From NCBI GenBank assembly GCA_934675575.1, contig CAKUQQ010000015.1, positions 1-44,083 on the forward strand: a DNA stretch of 44,083 nucleotides, given 5' to 3'. A model generated the notes under the pieces. That model had not been told where the DNA came from, searched no databases, and saw only the letters and a list, made by a program, of their open reading frames with translations. The number at the start of each line of letters is the position of its first letter. Position 1 is the first letter of the stretch. Positions 7,844-16,534 of this stretch are shown piece after piece. A program made the position numbers and the translations under genes. The stretch is from an uncultured Muribaculaceae bacterium. Lineage in GTDB: Bacteria > Bacteroidota > Bacteroidia > Bacteroidales > Muribaculaceae.

Positions 7844-9055
7844 ATGACAGATATGAAAACATACTTAGTGACTGGAGCCGCAGGGTTTATTGGCTCAAAC
7901 TTCGTAAAATATATACTCAAAAAACACGGCGATGCCGTCAACATTATAATTCTTGACAAACTCACCTACGCTGGCAACTTGCTTTCGATTAGCGACGAGA
8001 TTAAACTGCCAAACGTTACTTTTGTGAAAGGCGACATTGGCGATTCTGCCTTGACAACAAAAATATTCGCTGACAACGACATCGACTATGTGGTGAACTT
8101 CGCTGCCGAGAGCCACGTTGACCGCAGCATAACGAATCCGCGACTGTTTCTTGAAACAAACATACTCGGCACACAAAACCTGCTCAACAGTGCAAAAAAT
8201 GCTTGGTTCTCCGGCAAAGATGCCAATGGTGCCTTTAGCTATAGGCCAGGAAAGAAATATCTGCAAATCTCAACCGATGAAGTGTATGGTTCATTAAAAA
8301 AAGATTTTGATGTGCCACACGAACTCACAGTAGATGACAGCATAAAGTCGGTGGTCAAAAATCGCCATGACTTGAAGACATTCGGACATTCATTCTTCAC
8401 CGAAGAGTCAATGCTGTCGCCACGTTCGCCCTACTCTGCCTCAAAAACGAGTGCAGACTTGCTGACTCTTGCATATTATCACACTTACAACTTTCCTGTC
8501 AACATCACACGATGCAGCAACAACTATGGTCCATTCCATTTTCCAGAAAAGCTCATTCCTCTTGCCATAAAGAACATCTTGGAGGGCAAGAAAGTGCCAG
8601 TTTATGGCACTGGAGAGAATGTGAGAGACTGGCTCTATGTAGAAGACCACTGTAAGGCCATTGACCTGGTGCTCCGAAATGGTAGAATAGGAGAAATATA
8701 CAACATTGGAGGCTTCAATGAGGAGAGCAACATCAACATAGTGAAGCAAATAATAAGGATTATCGCAGAAGCATGCCAAGCTAACCCACGCTTTGAGGCC
8801 CTGCTGTCGTGCCCAATATCAGAGCTTAATGACAATCTGATAGAATTTGTGGGCGACCGTCCGGGCCACGACATGCGCTACGCAATAAATCCAACAAAAA
8901 TAGCAAAAGAACTTGGTTGGTATCCAGAGACTCCTTTCTCAGAAGGCATCAAGAAAACTGTGATTTGGAACCTCAGCAACCAAGGTTGGGTGAAAAGTGT
9001 AACAAGCGGCGAATACACCAAATATTACGAACAAATGTACGGCAACCGCAAATAA
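7844..9055 (+). CDS. rmlB: dTDP-glucose 4,6-dehydratase
   Basis: Extended short-chain dehydrogenase that converts dTDP-glucose to dTDP-4-keto-6-deoxyglucose with bound NAD. Visible are the Rossmann motif TGAAGFIGS (residues 10-18), DKLTYAGN (38-45), the catalytic STDEVYG triad region (T144, D145, E146) and YSASK (Y197, K201), followed by [15 protein letters not shown]. The 403-aa length exceeds the usual 350-380 because about 25-30 extra residues lie between STDEVYGS and FTEES (about 152-183). It heads an operon with rmlA 16 bases downstream. ATG 7844 and ATG 7853 are both possible starts; the second begins directly at MKTYLVTG. With no RmlC or RmlD in the operon, its product probably feeds amino-sugar synthesis. 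Confidence 0.93.
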   Translation: MTDMKTYLVTGAAGFIGSNFVKYILKKHGDAVNIIILDKLTYAGNLLSISDEIKLPNVTFVKGDIGDSALTTKIFADNDIDYVVNFAAESHVDRSITNPRLFLETNILGTQNLLNSAKNAWFSGKDANGAFSYRPGKKYLQISTDEVYGSLKKDFDVPHELTVDDSIKSVVKNRHDLKTFGHSFFTEESMLSPRSPYSASKTSADLLTLAYYHTYNFPVNITRCSNNYGPFHFPEKLIPLAIKNILEGKKVPVYGTGENVRDWLYVEDHCKAIDLVLRNGRIGEIYNIGGFNEESNINIVKQIIRIIAEACQANPRFEALLSCPISELNDNLIEFVGDRPGHDMRYAINPTKIAKELGWYPETPFSEGIKKTVIWNLSNQGWVKSVTSGEYTKYYEQMYGNRK

Positions 9056-9071
9056 AAAAACTGACGAAGAA

Positions 9072-9953
9072 ATGAAAGGCATAGTTTTAGCCGGAGGCTC
9101 TGGCACGCGACTTTATCCAATAACCAAAGGCATATCAAAGCAGCTGATTCCTGTGTATGACAAGCCCATGGTCTATTATCCCATATCGGTGCTGATGCTT
9201 GCCGGCATACGCGACATCATGATAATCTCAACCCCCGATGATTTGCCTTCGTTCAAAAAACTCTTGGGCTCTGGACAGCAATGGGGTGTCAATTTCACAT
9301 TCGCCGAGCAACCCCACCCCGACGGTCTTGCGCAGGCATTCATAATCGGCGAGCAATTCATTGGCAACGACAATGTGTGCCTTGTGCTTGGCGACAACAT
9401 TTTCTATGGTCAAAGCTTCACACAAATGCTAACGCAAGCTGTAGAGCGCGCAGAAAGGCAAAATCAGGCCACAATATTTGCCTATGCAGTTAAAGACGCC
9501 AACCGCTATGGTGTGGTTTCGTTTGATGCACAAGGCAATGCCACAAAAATTGTAGAAAAGCCACAAAATCCGGAAACCAACTTTGCCGTCACCGGGTTAT
9601 ATTTCTACCCTAACTCCGTGATAGAGATAGCCAAGGCCGTGAAGCCGTCGGCTCGTGGAGAGCTGGAGATTTCATCAGTCAATCAAGTGTATGTCAACCA
9701 CAAGCAAGTGCATGTGCAGACACTTGGCAGAGGTTTTGCCTGGCTTGACACCGGCACAGCCGACTCCATGCTCGAAGCCGCCAATTTCATTAAGGCCATC
9801 GAAACGCGGCAGGGGGTGCAAGTGGCTTCGCTCGAAGAAATAGCTTTCAGAAAGGGCTACATCACTGCCCAGCAGCTATTGGCTCTGGCAGCACCCATGC
9901 AAAAAAATGACTATGGCAAATATTTAACCGCCCTTGCCCAAAATGAAGTTTAA
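9072..9953 (+). CDS. rmlA: Glucose-1-phosphate thymidylyltransferase
   Basis: Joins dTTP and glucose 1-phosphate to give dTDP-glucose, the substrate of the adjacent RmlB. The 293-aa protein has the nucleotidyltransferase signature [13 protein letters not shown] (residues 6-18), [15 protein letters not shown], and LGDNIFYG (the GDN metal and nucleotide site), and ends with the RmlA C-terminal region. Its stop overlaps the start region of the next gene, so translation is probably coupled. Length and motifs are fully standard. Confidence 0.96.
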   Translation: MKGIVLAGGSGTRLYPITKGISKQLIPVYDKPMVYYPISVLMLAGIRDIMIISTPDDLPSFKKLLGSGQQWGVNFTFAEQPHPDGLAQAFIIGEQFIGNDNVCLVLGDNIFYGQSFTQMLTQAVERAERQNQATIFAYAVKDANRYGVVSFDAQGNATKIVEKPQNPETNFAVTGLYFYPNSVIEIAKAVKPSARGELEISSVNQVYVNHKQVHVQTLGRGFAWLDTGTADSMLEAANFIKAIETRQGVQVASLEEIAFRKGYITAQQLLALAAPMQKNDYGKYLTALAQNEV

Positions 9954-10359
9954 GATTCCTCAGCTTATAGAACTGCCACGGTTTAATGACCCTAGGGGCA
10001 ATCTTTCCGTTATTGAAAACTGCAAGAACATTCCCTTCAGCATTAAACGTACCTACTGGATTTATGATGTGCCGGGGGGACAAGTGCGCTATGGCCATGC
10101 TTTCAAAACACAAGAGGAATTCATCGTCGCTTTGTCGGGCAGCTTTGATGTCGCGATAAACGACGGTAGCAAAGAAACAAAGTTTCACATGTGTCGCTCT
10201 TACTACGGTTTATATGTGCCCAAACTCAACTGGAGGGTAATAGACAATTTCTCCACAAACTCTGTGGCACTGATTATCGCCAGCACTGAATATGACGAAA
10301 GCGACTATATCTATAACTTCCAAGAATTTCAGCATTTGAGAAATGGCAACAACAAGTGA
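9943..10359 (+). CDS. WxcM/FdtA-like cupin, altered active site
   Basis: Member of the cupin family of dTDP-4-keto-6-deoxyhexose 3,4-ketoisomerases (FdtA/QdtA/WxcM-like), which shift the keto group to C3 before transamination. It aligns along its whole length with the next gene product: [38 protein letters not shown] and WRVIDNFS. The family HAH motif reads HAF here (H55, F57 counted from ATG 9934), so one of the two conserved active-site histidines is lost. It may be catalytically changed, inactive, or a partner subunit of its neighbour. ATG 9943 gives an 11-base overlap with rmlA; ATG 9934 is the alternative. The next gene overlaps its end by 17 bases. Confidence 0.82.
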   Translation: MKFKIPQLIELPRFNDPRGNLSVIENCKNIPFSIKRTYWIYDVPGGQVRYGHAFKTQEEFIVALSGSFDVAINDGSKETKFHMCRSYYGLYVPKLNWRVIDNFSTNSVALIIASTEYDESDYIYNFQEFQHLRNGNNK

Positions 10360-10780
10360 AAACATAATTTCATCGAGTGTCAACAACTGCAAGATAATTA
10401 AACTCGACAAAATAGCACACCAGAATGGAAATCTCACTGTTGTTGAAAACGGCAACGACATTCCGTTTGATGTGAAACGCATATACTACCTGTATGACGT
10501 GCCTGGAGGCTCATCACGCGGCGGCCATGCCCACAAAAACCTATATCAACTGCTTGTGGCCATAAGTGGCAGCTTCAATGTGAACATCGACGACGGCACA
10601 AACAAAAAAACTTTCCAGCTAAACCGCCCCTACGAAGGCTTACTCATCACACCTGGCATCTGGCGCACAATCGACAATTTTTCATCAGGCTCGGTTTGCC
10701 TCGTCTTGGCGTCAGAGTGCTACACCGAGAGCGACTATATCCGCAATTACAACGATTTTTTGACTATGGCGGCAAAATAA
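10343..10780 (+). CDS. dTDP-4-keto-6-deoxyhexose 3,4-ketoisomerase (FdtA/QdtA-like)
   Basis: Small cupin (145 aa) expected to convert dTDP-4-keto-6-deoxyglucose to the 3-keto isomer. The diagnostic stretch VPGGSSRGGHAHK (residues 53-65) keeps both histidines (H62, H64) of the family HxH motif, and LLITPGIWRTIDNFSSGSV is also typical. It is a paralog of the preceding gene and overlaps its end, so the pair looks like a tandem duplication. The 3-aminotransferase gene follows directly, the order expected for Fuc3N or Qui3N synthesis. The sequence does not tell me which epimer (galacto or gluco) it produces. Confidence 0.88.
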   Translation: MATTSENIISSSVNNCKIIKLDKIAHQNGNLTVVENGNDIPFDVKRIYYLYDVPGGSSRGGHAHKNLYQLLVAISGSFNVNIDDGTNKKTFQLNRPYEGLLITPGIWRTIDNFSSGSVCLVLASECYTESDYIRNYNDFLTMAAK

Positions 10781-10796
10781 CAGAAAACAATGAATC

Positions 10797-11936
10797 ATGA
10801 CAGACAATAATAAGACATACCCTTTCCTCGACTTGGCTCTTGCAAATGCTCCATATATGGACGAACTGAAGCAAGCGGCTTGCGATGTGATAACCTCTGG
10901 CCGCTATCTACATGGTGAGCAGACAATGACTCTTGAAACAGAAATCGCCAAACTCTGCGAAGTGAAGCACTGCATTGCCGTGAGCAACGGCCTCGATGCG
11001 CTACGTCTAATAATACGCGCCTACAAAGAAATGGGCATGTTGCACGAAGGCGACAAGGTGATTGTGCCGGCAAACACCTATGTGGCATCGGTTCTTGCTA
11101 TCTCTGACAATGGCTTGTCACCATGCTTCTGCGAGCCGAGCGAAAGCACAATGAATCTTGACGCCAACTACATAGAAAGCCTGTTGTCGCCATCGGTCAA
11201 GGCCATAATGCCAGTGCACTTATACGGCACTCCATGCTGGGACGATAAACTTATGAAAATGGCGCAGCACTACCAGCTGCTCGTCATTGAGGACAACGCC
11301 CAGTCGATAGGCGCAAAAAGCGATGTGGCCGGCATGTGGGGCACATACCACACCGGGGGCCTCGGCAACGCAGGAGCAATCAGTTTCTACCCAACAAAAA
11401 ATCTTGGAGCACTCGGCGATGGCGGAGCCGTGGTGACCAACGACACCGAGCTTGCCAACTGTGTGAGAGCCCTGGCAAACTATGGTTCTGACTACCGCTA
11501 CCACAACATATATCGTGGTCTAAACTGCCGCATCGACGAAATTCAAGCGGCATTTCTGCTGACGAAACTGCGTCACCTCGACGATGAAATCAGCCGCAGA
11601 CAGCGCGTTGCGTCAACATATAGCGACTGCATCTCAAATCCTCACGTGAAAACGCCATATATCTTTGCCAAAATGAAGCAAGTGTGGCACCAATATGTGA
11701 TAAGGGTTGATGCAAGAGACAAGTTTCGTGTTTATTTGAAGGACAACGGCGTAAACACCGACATTCATTATGCCACACCTCCACACCTCCAACCATGCTA
11801 CAAGGAATACAAGTCCTATAAACTTCCCAGGACCATAGCCATGGCCAACGAGGTGGTAAGTTTGCCCATTGCCTACCCTATTACCCCCGATGATGCCGCA
11901 AGCATATCTGAGATAATCAACAAATTTGAACCTTAG
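10797..11936 (+). CDS. DegT/DnrJ/EryC1/StrS sugar aminotransferase (FdtB/QdtB-like)
   Basis: PLP-dependent fold-type I aminotransferase that should place the amino group at C3 of dTDP-3-keto-6-deoxyhexose, with glutamate as the usual donor. Recognisable are VSNGLDALRL (residues 62-71), VPANTYVASVLAI (90-102), VIEDNAQSIGA (163-173, D166 contacting the PLP ring nitrogen) and FYPTKNLGALGDGGA, in which K201 is the Schiff-base lysine. The 379-aa length is normal. It follows the two ketoisomerase-like genes, which supports 3-amination over 4-amination. No N-acetyltransferase of the FdtC/QdtC type is present in the window. Confidence 0.92.
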   Translation: MTDNNKTYPFLDLALANAPYMDELKQAACDVITSGRYLHGEQTMTLETEIAKLCEVKHCIAVSNGLDALRLIIRAYKEMGMLHEGDKVIVPANTYVASVLAISDNGLSPCFCEPSESTMNLDANYIESLLSPSVKAIMPVHLYGTPCWDDKLMKMAQHYQLLVIEDNAQSIGAKSDVAGMWGTYHTGGLGNAGAISFYPTKNLGALGDGGAVVTNDTELANCVRALANYGSDYRYHNIYRGLNCRIDEIQAAFLLTKLRHLDDEISRRQRVASTYSDCISNPHVKTPYIFAKMKQVWHQYVIRVDARDKFRVYLKDNGVNTDIHYATPPHLQPCYKEYKSYKLPRTIAMANEVVSLPIAYPITPDDAASISEIINKFEP

Positions 11937-11946
11937 CATTGGCACA

Positions 11947-13329
11947 ATGCAGTTCGACAGCTACATCTATGCGTTGTTTCTGCCAATAGTGTTTATCGTC
12001 TATTGGCTGCTTAGCAGAAAAATAACACTACAAAACATTTTCCTGCTAATTGCGAGCTACACATTCTATGGCTGGTGGAACTGGAAATTTCTTGGGCTGA
12101 TTGCTTTCACATCAGCCACCACTTTCCTGTCGGGATTATGGATTGCCAGAGCCAAGCATTCCTCAGCCAAATGGCTGCTATGGGGAAATGTTTCTGTCAA
12201 CCTCGCCATACTCGTAATATTCAAATATCTAAATTTTTTCAAAGACTCCATGGGCGACGTGCTCAAGCTGTTCGGGTTCAACCCCGATTGGCCTACGTTG
12301 CAAATTTTGTTGCCGGTGGGTTTGTCTTTCTACACATTTCAAGCCATAAGCTACAGCATCGACGTGTATCGCAAAGAAATTCCACCAACAACAAATGTCG
12401 TAGCATTTTTTGTCTATATGAGCTTCTTTCCGCAGCTTGTGGCCGGCCCCATTGAGCGCGCCCGAAATCTACTGCCGCAGTTTTTGGTTACCAAACGGTT
12501 CGACTACGGCAATGCCGTGGTGGGCATGAGGCAAATCTTGTGGGGACTTGCAAAAAAAATTGTCATTGCCGACTCTCTTGCCGGCATTGTTGACTATATC
12601 TTCTATCACCCGTCGGTTATGTCACCTGTCAGCATCGCCATAGGCTGCATGGTGTTTACCGTGGAGCTATATGCCGACTTCTCTGCATATTCCGACATTG
12701 CCATCGGCTCTGCCCGATTGCTCAACATTAAGCTTTCACGCAATTTTCGATATCCTTTCTTTGCCACCACCTACCGCGACTTTTGGCGCAGGTGGCACAT
12801 CACACTTATGGAGTGGTTCAAACAATATGTTTACATTCCGCTGGGCGGTTCCAGACATGGCCACCACCGCACCATTGCCAACGTGATGATTGTTTTCTTA
12901 CTGTCGGGACTGTGGCATGGAGCCAACTACACATTCATCATCTGGGGTATAGCTAATGGAGTGCTCGTCATAGCAGCCTCCAAACGAGAATGCTACACCG
13001 GCCTAACAAAGTTGTGCCGCTGCATGATGACTTTCTTGCTTTTTGCCGCTACCATGGTCATATTCCGCTCCAACAACATCAGCCACTTGGCTGAATGTCT
13101 GTCAACATTTACAAACGGCAACATAGCCTTGCGCCCCTATGGCATATCGGCATTTCTCTACATAATTCCGTTTATGGCCATTGAGTGGATTGGACGCAAG
13201 CAAGACTTTGCCATAGAGCACCCAAACATGCCTCTTGCCATGCGGTGGCTCATATATTGGGCACTGCTCGGTGCCATAGCATATTTCAGCATGGGCAAAA
13301 ACATACAGTACATCTATTTCCAATTCTGA
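11947..13329 (+). CDS. MBOAT-family membrane O-acyltransferase
   Basis: Polytopic inner-membrane protein of the AlgI/DltB/PatA group, which passes acyl groups from a cytoplasmic donor to extracytoplasmic polysaccharides or similar acceptors. Many hydrophobic segments cover its length, beginning with FLPIVFIVYWLLS and an early FYGWWNW motif. The conserved core PLGGSRHGHHRTIAN is followed by the catalytic-His segment LSGLWHGANYTFIIWG. ATG 11947 lies 10 bases after the aminotransferase stop and starts MQFDSYIYALFLP, the usual MBOAT beginning; ATG 11926 would overlap the previous gene. The next gene encodes a likely extracytoplasmic partner, and the setting suggests O-acetylation of the amino-sugar polymer. 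Confidence 0.9.
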   Translation: MQFDSYIYALFLPIVFIVYWLLSRKITLQNIFLLIASYTFYGWWNWKFLGLIAFTSATTFLSGLWIARAKHSSAKWLLWGNVSVNLAILVIFKYLNFFKDSMGDVLKLFGFNPDWPTLQILLPVGLSFYTFQAISYSIDVYRKEIPPTTNVVAFFVYMSFFPQLVAGPIERARNLLPQFLVTKRFDYGNAVVGMRQILWGLAKKIVIADSLAGIVDYIFYHPSVMSPVSIAIGCMVFTVELYADFSAYSDIAIGSARLLNIKLSRNFRYPFFATTYRDFWRRWHITLMEWFKQYVYIPLGGSRHGHHRTIANVMIVFLLSGLWHGANYTFIIWGIANGVLVIAASKRECYTGLTKLCRCMMTFLLFAATMVIFRSNNISHLAECLSTFTNGNIALRPYGISAFLYIIPFMAIEWIGRKQDFAIEHPNMPLAMRWLIYWALLGAIAYFSMGKNIQYIYFQF

Positions 13330-13335
13330 CCAGCC

Positions 13336-14391
13336 ATGACACACGCTCTCCAAAGATTCATAATCCGCACACTGGTTGCTCTGATTCCGGTGTATGCTCT
13401 CGTAGCCCTATATCTGATCAGCGACCCATTCAAAGTGGTACACCCATACAAAGGGCTATACAGCAATGGCGACACCGTCACACTCACCGTTAACAATGGC
13501 TACATATCCACTCGCAATTTCTTGCGTTTTAAAGACGCGATGCACTACGACTCGTTCATATTCGGCTCGTCGCTGTCAAAGTATTTCACTGCCAAAGCTT
13601 GGTTAAAACATTTGCCCAAAGGTTCGTCGGTTTATCACTACGACCAAAATGGCGAAACCCTTTGGGGCATATACAACAAAATTAATTTCGTCAACAAAAA
13701 TGGCATAAGAGTGAAGCACGCGCTGATTGTGATTGAGGAAGAAATGTTGCGACGCGACGAAAGCACCATTAAGGACAGGTTTCTATATATGCAAGACTAC
13801 AAGACCACACCGCAATTCGACTGCCTCAACTTTCACTTGCAGTTTTTCAACATGTTCAAGAATCCGGAGTTCATAAAATATGAACTTGACAAAACAGATA
13901 ATGTGCACCGAATGCTCGCACTGCAATATGCCACAACCGACATTCCCAACCGCATTGAGCGCACCAACGAGGAATATTATGCCACATTCGACTCACTCAT
14001 AGCCCATGCGCCAACCAAGTTCTTCACCCCTGAACGCATGGCCAAAAGGAAGCTACATGCCCAGCCTATGGCCTATAACAATTCCATAGACGCTCATACA
14101 CAGGACATCTTAATAAAAATCAAGCAACTTCTATCCCAAAACCACACCGACTACACCATAATAATTCCCCCTCGCTTCTATCGACGCACACTACCAGAAT
14201 ACGACCTTTACACATTGAAATGGATTTTTGGCGACACCCATGTGTTCGACTTCAGCCACGACACGACAATATCGCAGAATCCACGCAACTACTACGACGA
14301 CGCAGCCCACTTAATTTCCTCCAAGTGCGCCATGCTGCTCGACTCGGCTTATTTCTTGCAAAGCCACACAATCCAGTCACCTTATTTCTAA
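13336..14391 (+). CDS. Membrane-anchored SGNH-like protein, likely MBOAT partner
   Basis: 351-aa protein with one N-terminal membrane segment (residues about 9-28) and a large presumed periplasmic domain. Two features recall SGNH/GDSL hydrolases of the DltD/AlgJ/AlgX type: FIFGSSLS (G77-S78-S79 at the nucleophile position) and, near the end, YYDDAAHL, with D322 and H325 spaced as the DxxH dyad. AlgI/AlgJ and DltB/DltD are known MBOAT-SGNH pairs, and this gene begins 6 bases after the MBOAT stop. I infer that it completes acyl transfer to the polysaccharide. I do not recognise a named family, and the serine assignment rests on eye alignment. Confidence 0.7.
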   Translation: MTHALQRFIIRTLVALIPVYALVALYLISDPFKVVHPYKGLYSNGDTVTLTVNNGYISTRNFLRFKDAMHYDSFIFGSSLSKYFTAKAWLKHLPKGSSVYHYDQNGETLWGIYNKINFVNKNGIRVKHALIVIEEEMLRRDESTIKDRFLYMQDYKTTPQFDCLNFHLQFFNMFKNPEFIKYELDKTDNVHRMLALQYATTDIPNRIERTNEEYYATFDSLIAHAPTKFFTPERMAKRKLHAQPMAYNNSIDAHTQDILIKIKQLLSQNHTDYTIIIPPRFYRRTLPEYDLYTLKWIFGDTHVFDFSHDTTISQNPRNYYDDAAHLISSKCAMLLDSAYFLQSHTIQSPYF

Positions 14392-14506
14392 ACTGCCATC
14401 GGGTGGCAATTTCAAAAAAATCTTTGCACTTCACGTTTTTTAGCCATCATTATTGTCAACATTGAACAATGTTGAGTAATTTAGCTAAAGAAATAAACAT
14501 GGTCTT
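14392..14506. promoter_or_regulatory. Intergenic region with perfect 9-bp inverted repeat
   Basis: Contains a short hairpin TGCCA/TGGCA (14394-14398 and 14404-14408) just after the operon stop, a near-consensus -7 element AATCTTTGC (14419-14427), and a perfect inverted repeat TCAACATTG-AA-CAATGTTGA (14456-14475) 31 bases before the next ATG. The repeat has no T run, so it fits an operator or a leader hairpin better than a terminator. Confidence 0.4.
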
Positions 14507-15070
14507 ATGAAACGATTTTCTGCATTAGCGGTGTTTTTGTTGATGTTGGTTTGTTGCACATTTGCCAAGGAAAAAGACACTATGGTGATTCCGCTGCAAA
14601 TACTCAGAAGCGAGGGCAACTTGATTAGCGAGAAAACAAACATCATAAAGCTCAACAAAGTGGAGTTTAGCGGAATCAGCGCCTTTACATCCGCATTGAC
14701 CGACTCGCTGAAAAAGATTGAGTACAACGATGCCAGCCACTTCGTGTTCATTCTCACTATTGGAGGTAGCGTGGAGCGCCCCACAGTTCTCTCTTATAAC
14801 TGCGACATTTTCAAAGAGCCCGACGACCTCAAGGATTGCTTTTGGGGCACAATGAGTGTGGGACGTTGCCAGTTCATTGTCATTCAAAACGACAAAAATA
14901 AACGACTCGTGACCAGCTTGTTCAAAAAAGCAAAAGGACAGATAAAATTTATTAGAGAATTTGAATATGTGGCGGAAAAGCGTGCAGAAACCTCCACAAT
15001 ATTCGATGCCGACTGGCAAGGCAACAATTTCGCCACGCGCAAGTTCTTCATCGAGGACGAACAGCAGTGA
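14507..15070 (+). CDS. Secreted protein of unknown function
   Basis: 187 aa, not recognised. Residues 1-20 form a signal peptide (KRF, hydrophobic core, CCTFA before KEKD), so the protein should reach the periplasm or outer membrane. The rest is mixed alpha/beta with no membrane segment. The segment NKVEFSGISAFTSALTDSLKK and later SVERPTVLSYNCDIF suggest a compact domain with two or three cysteines. It stands 62 bases before the kinase-like gene on the same strand, so co-transcription is possible but unproven. Confidence 0.7.
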   Translation: MKRFSALAVFLLMLVCCTFAKEKDTMVIPLQILRSEGNLISEKTNIIKLNKVEFSGISAFTSALTDSLKKIEYNDASHFVFILTIGGSVERPTVLSYNCDIFKEPDDLKDCFWGTMSVGRCQFIVIQNDKNKRLVTSLFKKAKGQIKFIREFEYVAEKRAETSTIFDADWQGNNFATRKFFIEDEQQ

Positions 15071-15132
15071 CACTGCTTCAAGAGTAAACAGAATCATCAT
15101 TTATCCAAACAAAAATTAAAACATTAACTGAT

Positions 15133-15765
15133 ATGAATTCAAAAAACTATGTTATAACCATCGGACGACAATTTGGAAGCGGAGGCCGCGAAATAGGCAA
15201 ACTCATAGCCAAGGGCCTCAACATTCCTTACTACGATAAGGAACTTCTGATTGAAGCCGCAAAATCAAGCGGTGTGAATGCCGACTTCTTTTTGGCTGCC
15301 GACGAGCGCTCTCCGCGTTTTTTCTCAAACTTGTGGTCATTTAACCTCGGTGACAACAGCGGTTCATATTTCATAGGCAACACTCCGCTAAGCGACGACA
15401 AAATCTACAAAGCACAAAGCGATGTTATGATTCAGTTGGCACAAAAAAGTCCGTGTGTAATTGTCGGACGCACAGCCGACTACATTTTGCGCAACCACAC
15501 CAATGTAATAAGCGTATTTATCCATGCCTCAATCGAAGCAAGAATAGAGCGCATTGTCAAACGTGGCGACTGTGCAAATGCCAAAGATGCTGAAGAATTA
15601 GCTCTAAAGAAAAACAAACTCAGAGCAGAGTATTACAATTTTTACACCGACAAGACTTGGGGCGACGCAGCAAGCTATGACCTGTCAATCGACTCTTCAA
15701 AAATCACCTCTGCCGACACTGCCAACTTCATAATTGAATACGTGAAAAAACGCATTGCACAATGA
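15133..15765 (+). CDS. Cytidylate kinase-like family protein
   Basis: P-loop NTPase of the cytidylate-kinase-like group (Pfam AAA_26 type). The N-terminus has ITIGRQFGSGGREIGKLIA (residues about 9-27), a modified Walker A in which GRQFGSGGREIG replaces the standard GxxxxGKS; VIVGRTADYILR and the lid-like IERIVKRGDC follow. At 210 aa it resembles proteins annotated as cytidylate kinase-like in many anaerobes, which differ from the true Cmk. Substrate unknown; nucleotide phosphorylation is the family-based guess. Its stop overlaps the ATG of the zinc-ribbon gene by 4 bases (ATGA), indicating translational coupling. Confidence 0.85.
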   Translation: MNSKNYVITIGRQFGSGGREIGKLIAKGLNIPYYDKELLIEAAKSSGVNADFFLAADERSPRFFSNLWSFNLGDNSGSYFIGNTPLSDDKIYKAQSDVMIQLAQKSPCVIVGRTADYILRNHTNVISVFIHASIEARIERIVKRGDCANAKDAEELALKKNKLRAEYYNFYTDKTWGDAASYDLSIDSSKITSADTANFIIEYVKKRIAQ

Positions 15766-16490
15766 CAAAAATATGCAAAAAATGCGGGCAGAAAGTTGAT
15801 GACAACGTGAACTTCTGTCCAAACTGCGGAGAACGGTTCACCGAACCCGACAAGGCTGCCACTCCGCCAAAATTCGGTGAAAAGATAGAACTCCAGCAGC
15901 CACCGGCTCTGCCAAAACTCAAGAAGCGCAAATTCACACTTGCACTTGCGTTTGCTGCAATTTCCGTTGCCATAATCTTGTTGCTGTGCATAATCTTTTT
16001 CATCAAAAAAAATACCACGGTCACAGTCACAAAACATTTCTCGCAAAGCTCATCAGCCATGGTTAACGACTCCATTCTCAACCAGCTCGACAAAATGGCT
16101 GAAGAACAAATGGACGAGATGAGTGAAATGGAACGTGAATTCGTCTATGGCAATGAGCATCATGCCGATGAGACTGACGACGACCACAAGGCTTCAAGCC
16201 CAATCGTGAAAATGATTGGGAAAATTGACAACCAATACTTTTCTATGAAATTAAACCTGAAAGACCCTGGCAACATTAAAGGCACAGGTTGCTTTGTCGT
16301 CAATGGCAAGAAAGGCGACCCTCTGCAGATGCTCGGCATATTGTCGGGCGACGGTAGCCTCAAGATAAGTGCCTACGATGCCACTGGTCAAGCCTTGGGC
16401 AACTTCGACGGCAGTTTCAACGGTTCAAGCTATTCCGGCACATACAGCTCTGCCAAAAGCACTACTTTTGATTTCGTTGTGACAAAGTAA
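15762..16490 (+). CDS. Zinc-ribbon single-pass membrane protein
   Basis: 242-aa protein with an N-terminal zinc ribbon (C5-x2-C8 and C19-x2-C22, ending NCGERF), a Pro/Lys linker, one transmembrane segment (about residues 58-81) and a C-terminal region with an acidic coil (MAEEQMDEMSEMERE) and a Gly/Ser-rich, probably beta-structured end. The ribbon should lie in the cytoplasm and the tail outside. Start overlaps the stop of the kinase-like gene, so the two are co-translated. Function not known; similar zinc-ribbon membrane proteins are common in gut Bacteroidales. Confidence 0.8.
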   Translation: MTKICKKCGQKVDDNVNFCPNCGERFTEPDKAATPPKFGEKIELQQPPALPKLKKRKFTLALAFAAISVAIILLLCIIFFIKKNTTVTVTKHFSQSSSAMVNDSILNQLDKMAEEQMDEMSEMEREFVYGNEHHADETDDDHKASSPIVKMIGKIDNQYFSMKLNLKDPGNIKGTGCFVVNGKKGDPLQMLGILSGDGSLKISAYDATGQALGNFDGSFNGSSYSGTYSSAKSTTFDFVVTK

Positions 16491-16534
16491 TCACCTTGGC
16501 AAATCAAGAACTTAAAAAATGGCACGGTTGAACA

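Noticed and set aside
14394..14408. TGCCA/TGGCA hairpin as terminator of the sugar operon
   Set aside because: Only 5 bp with no T run; too weak to call as a terminator.
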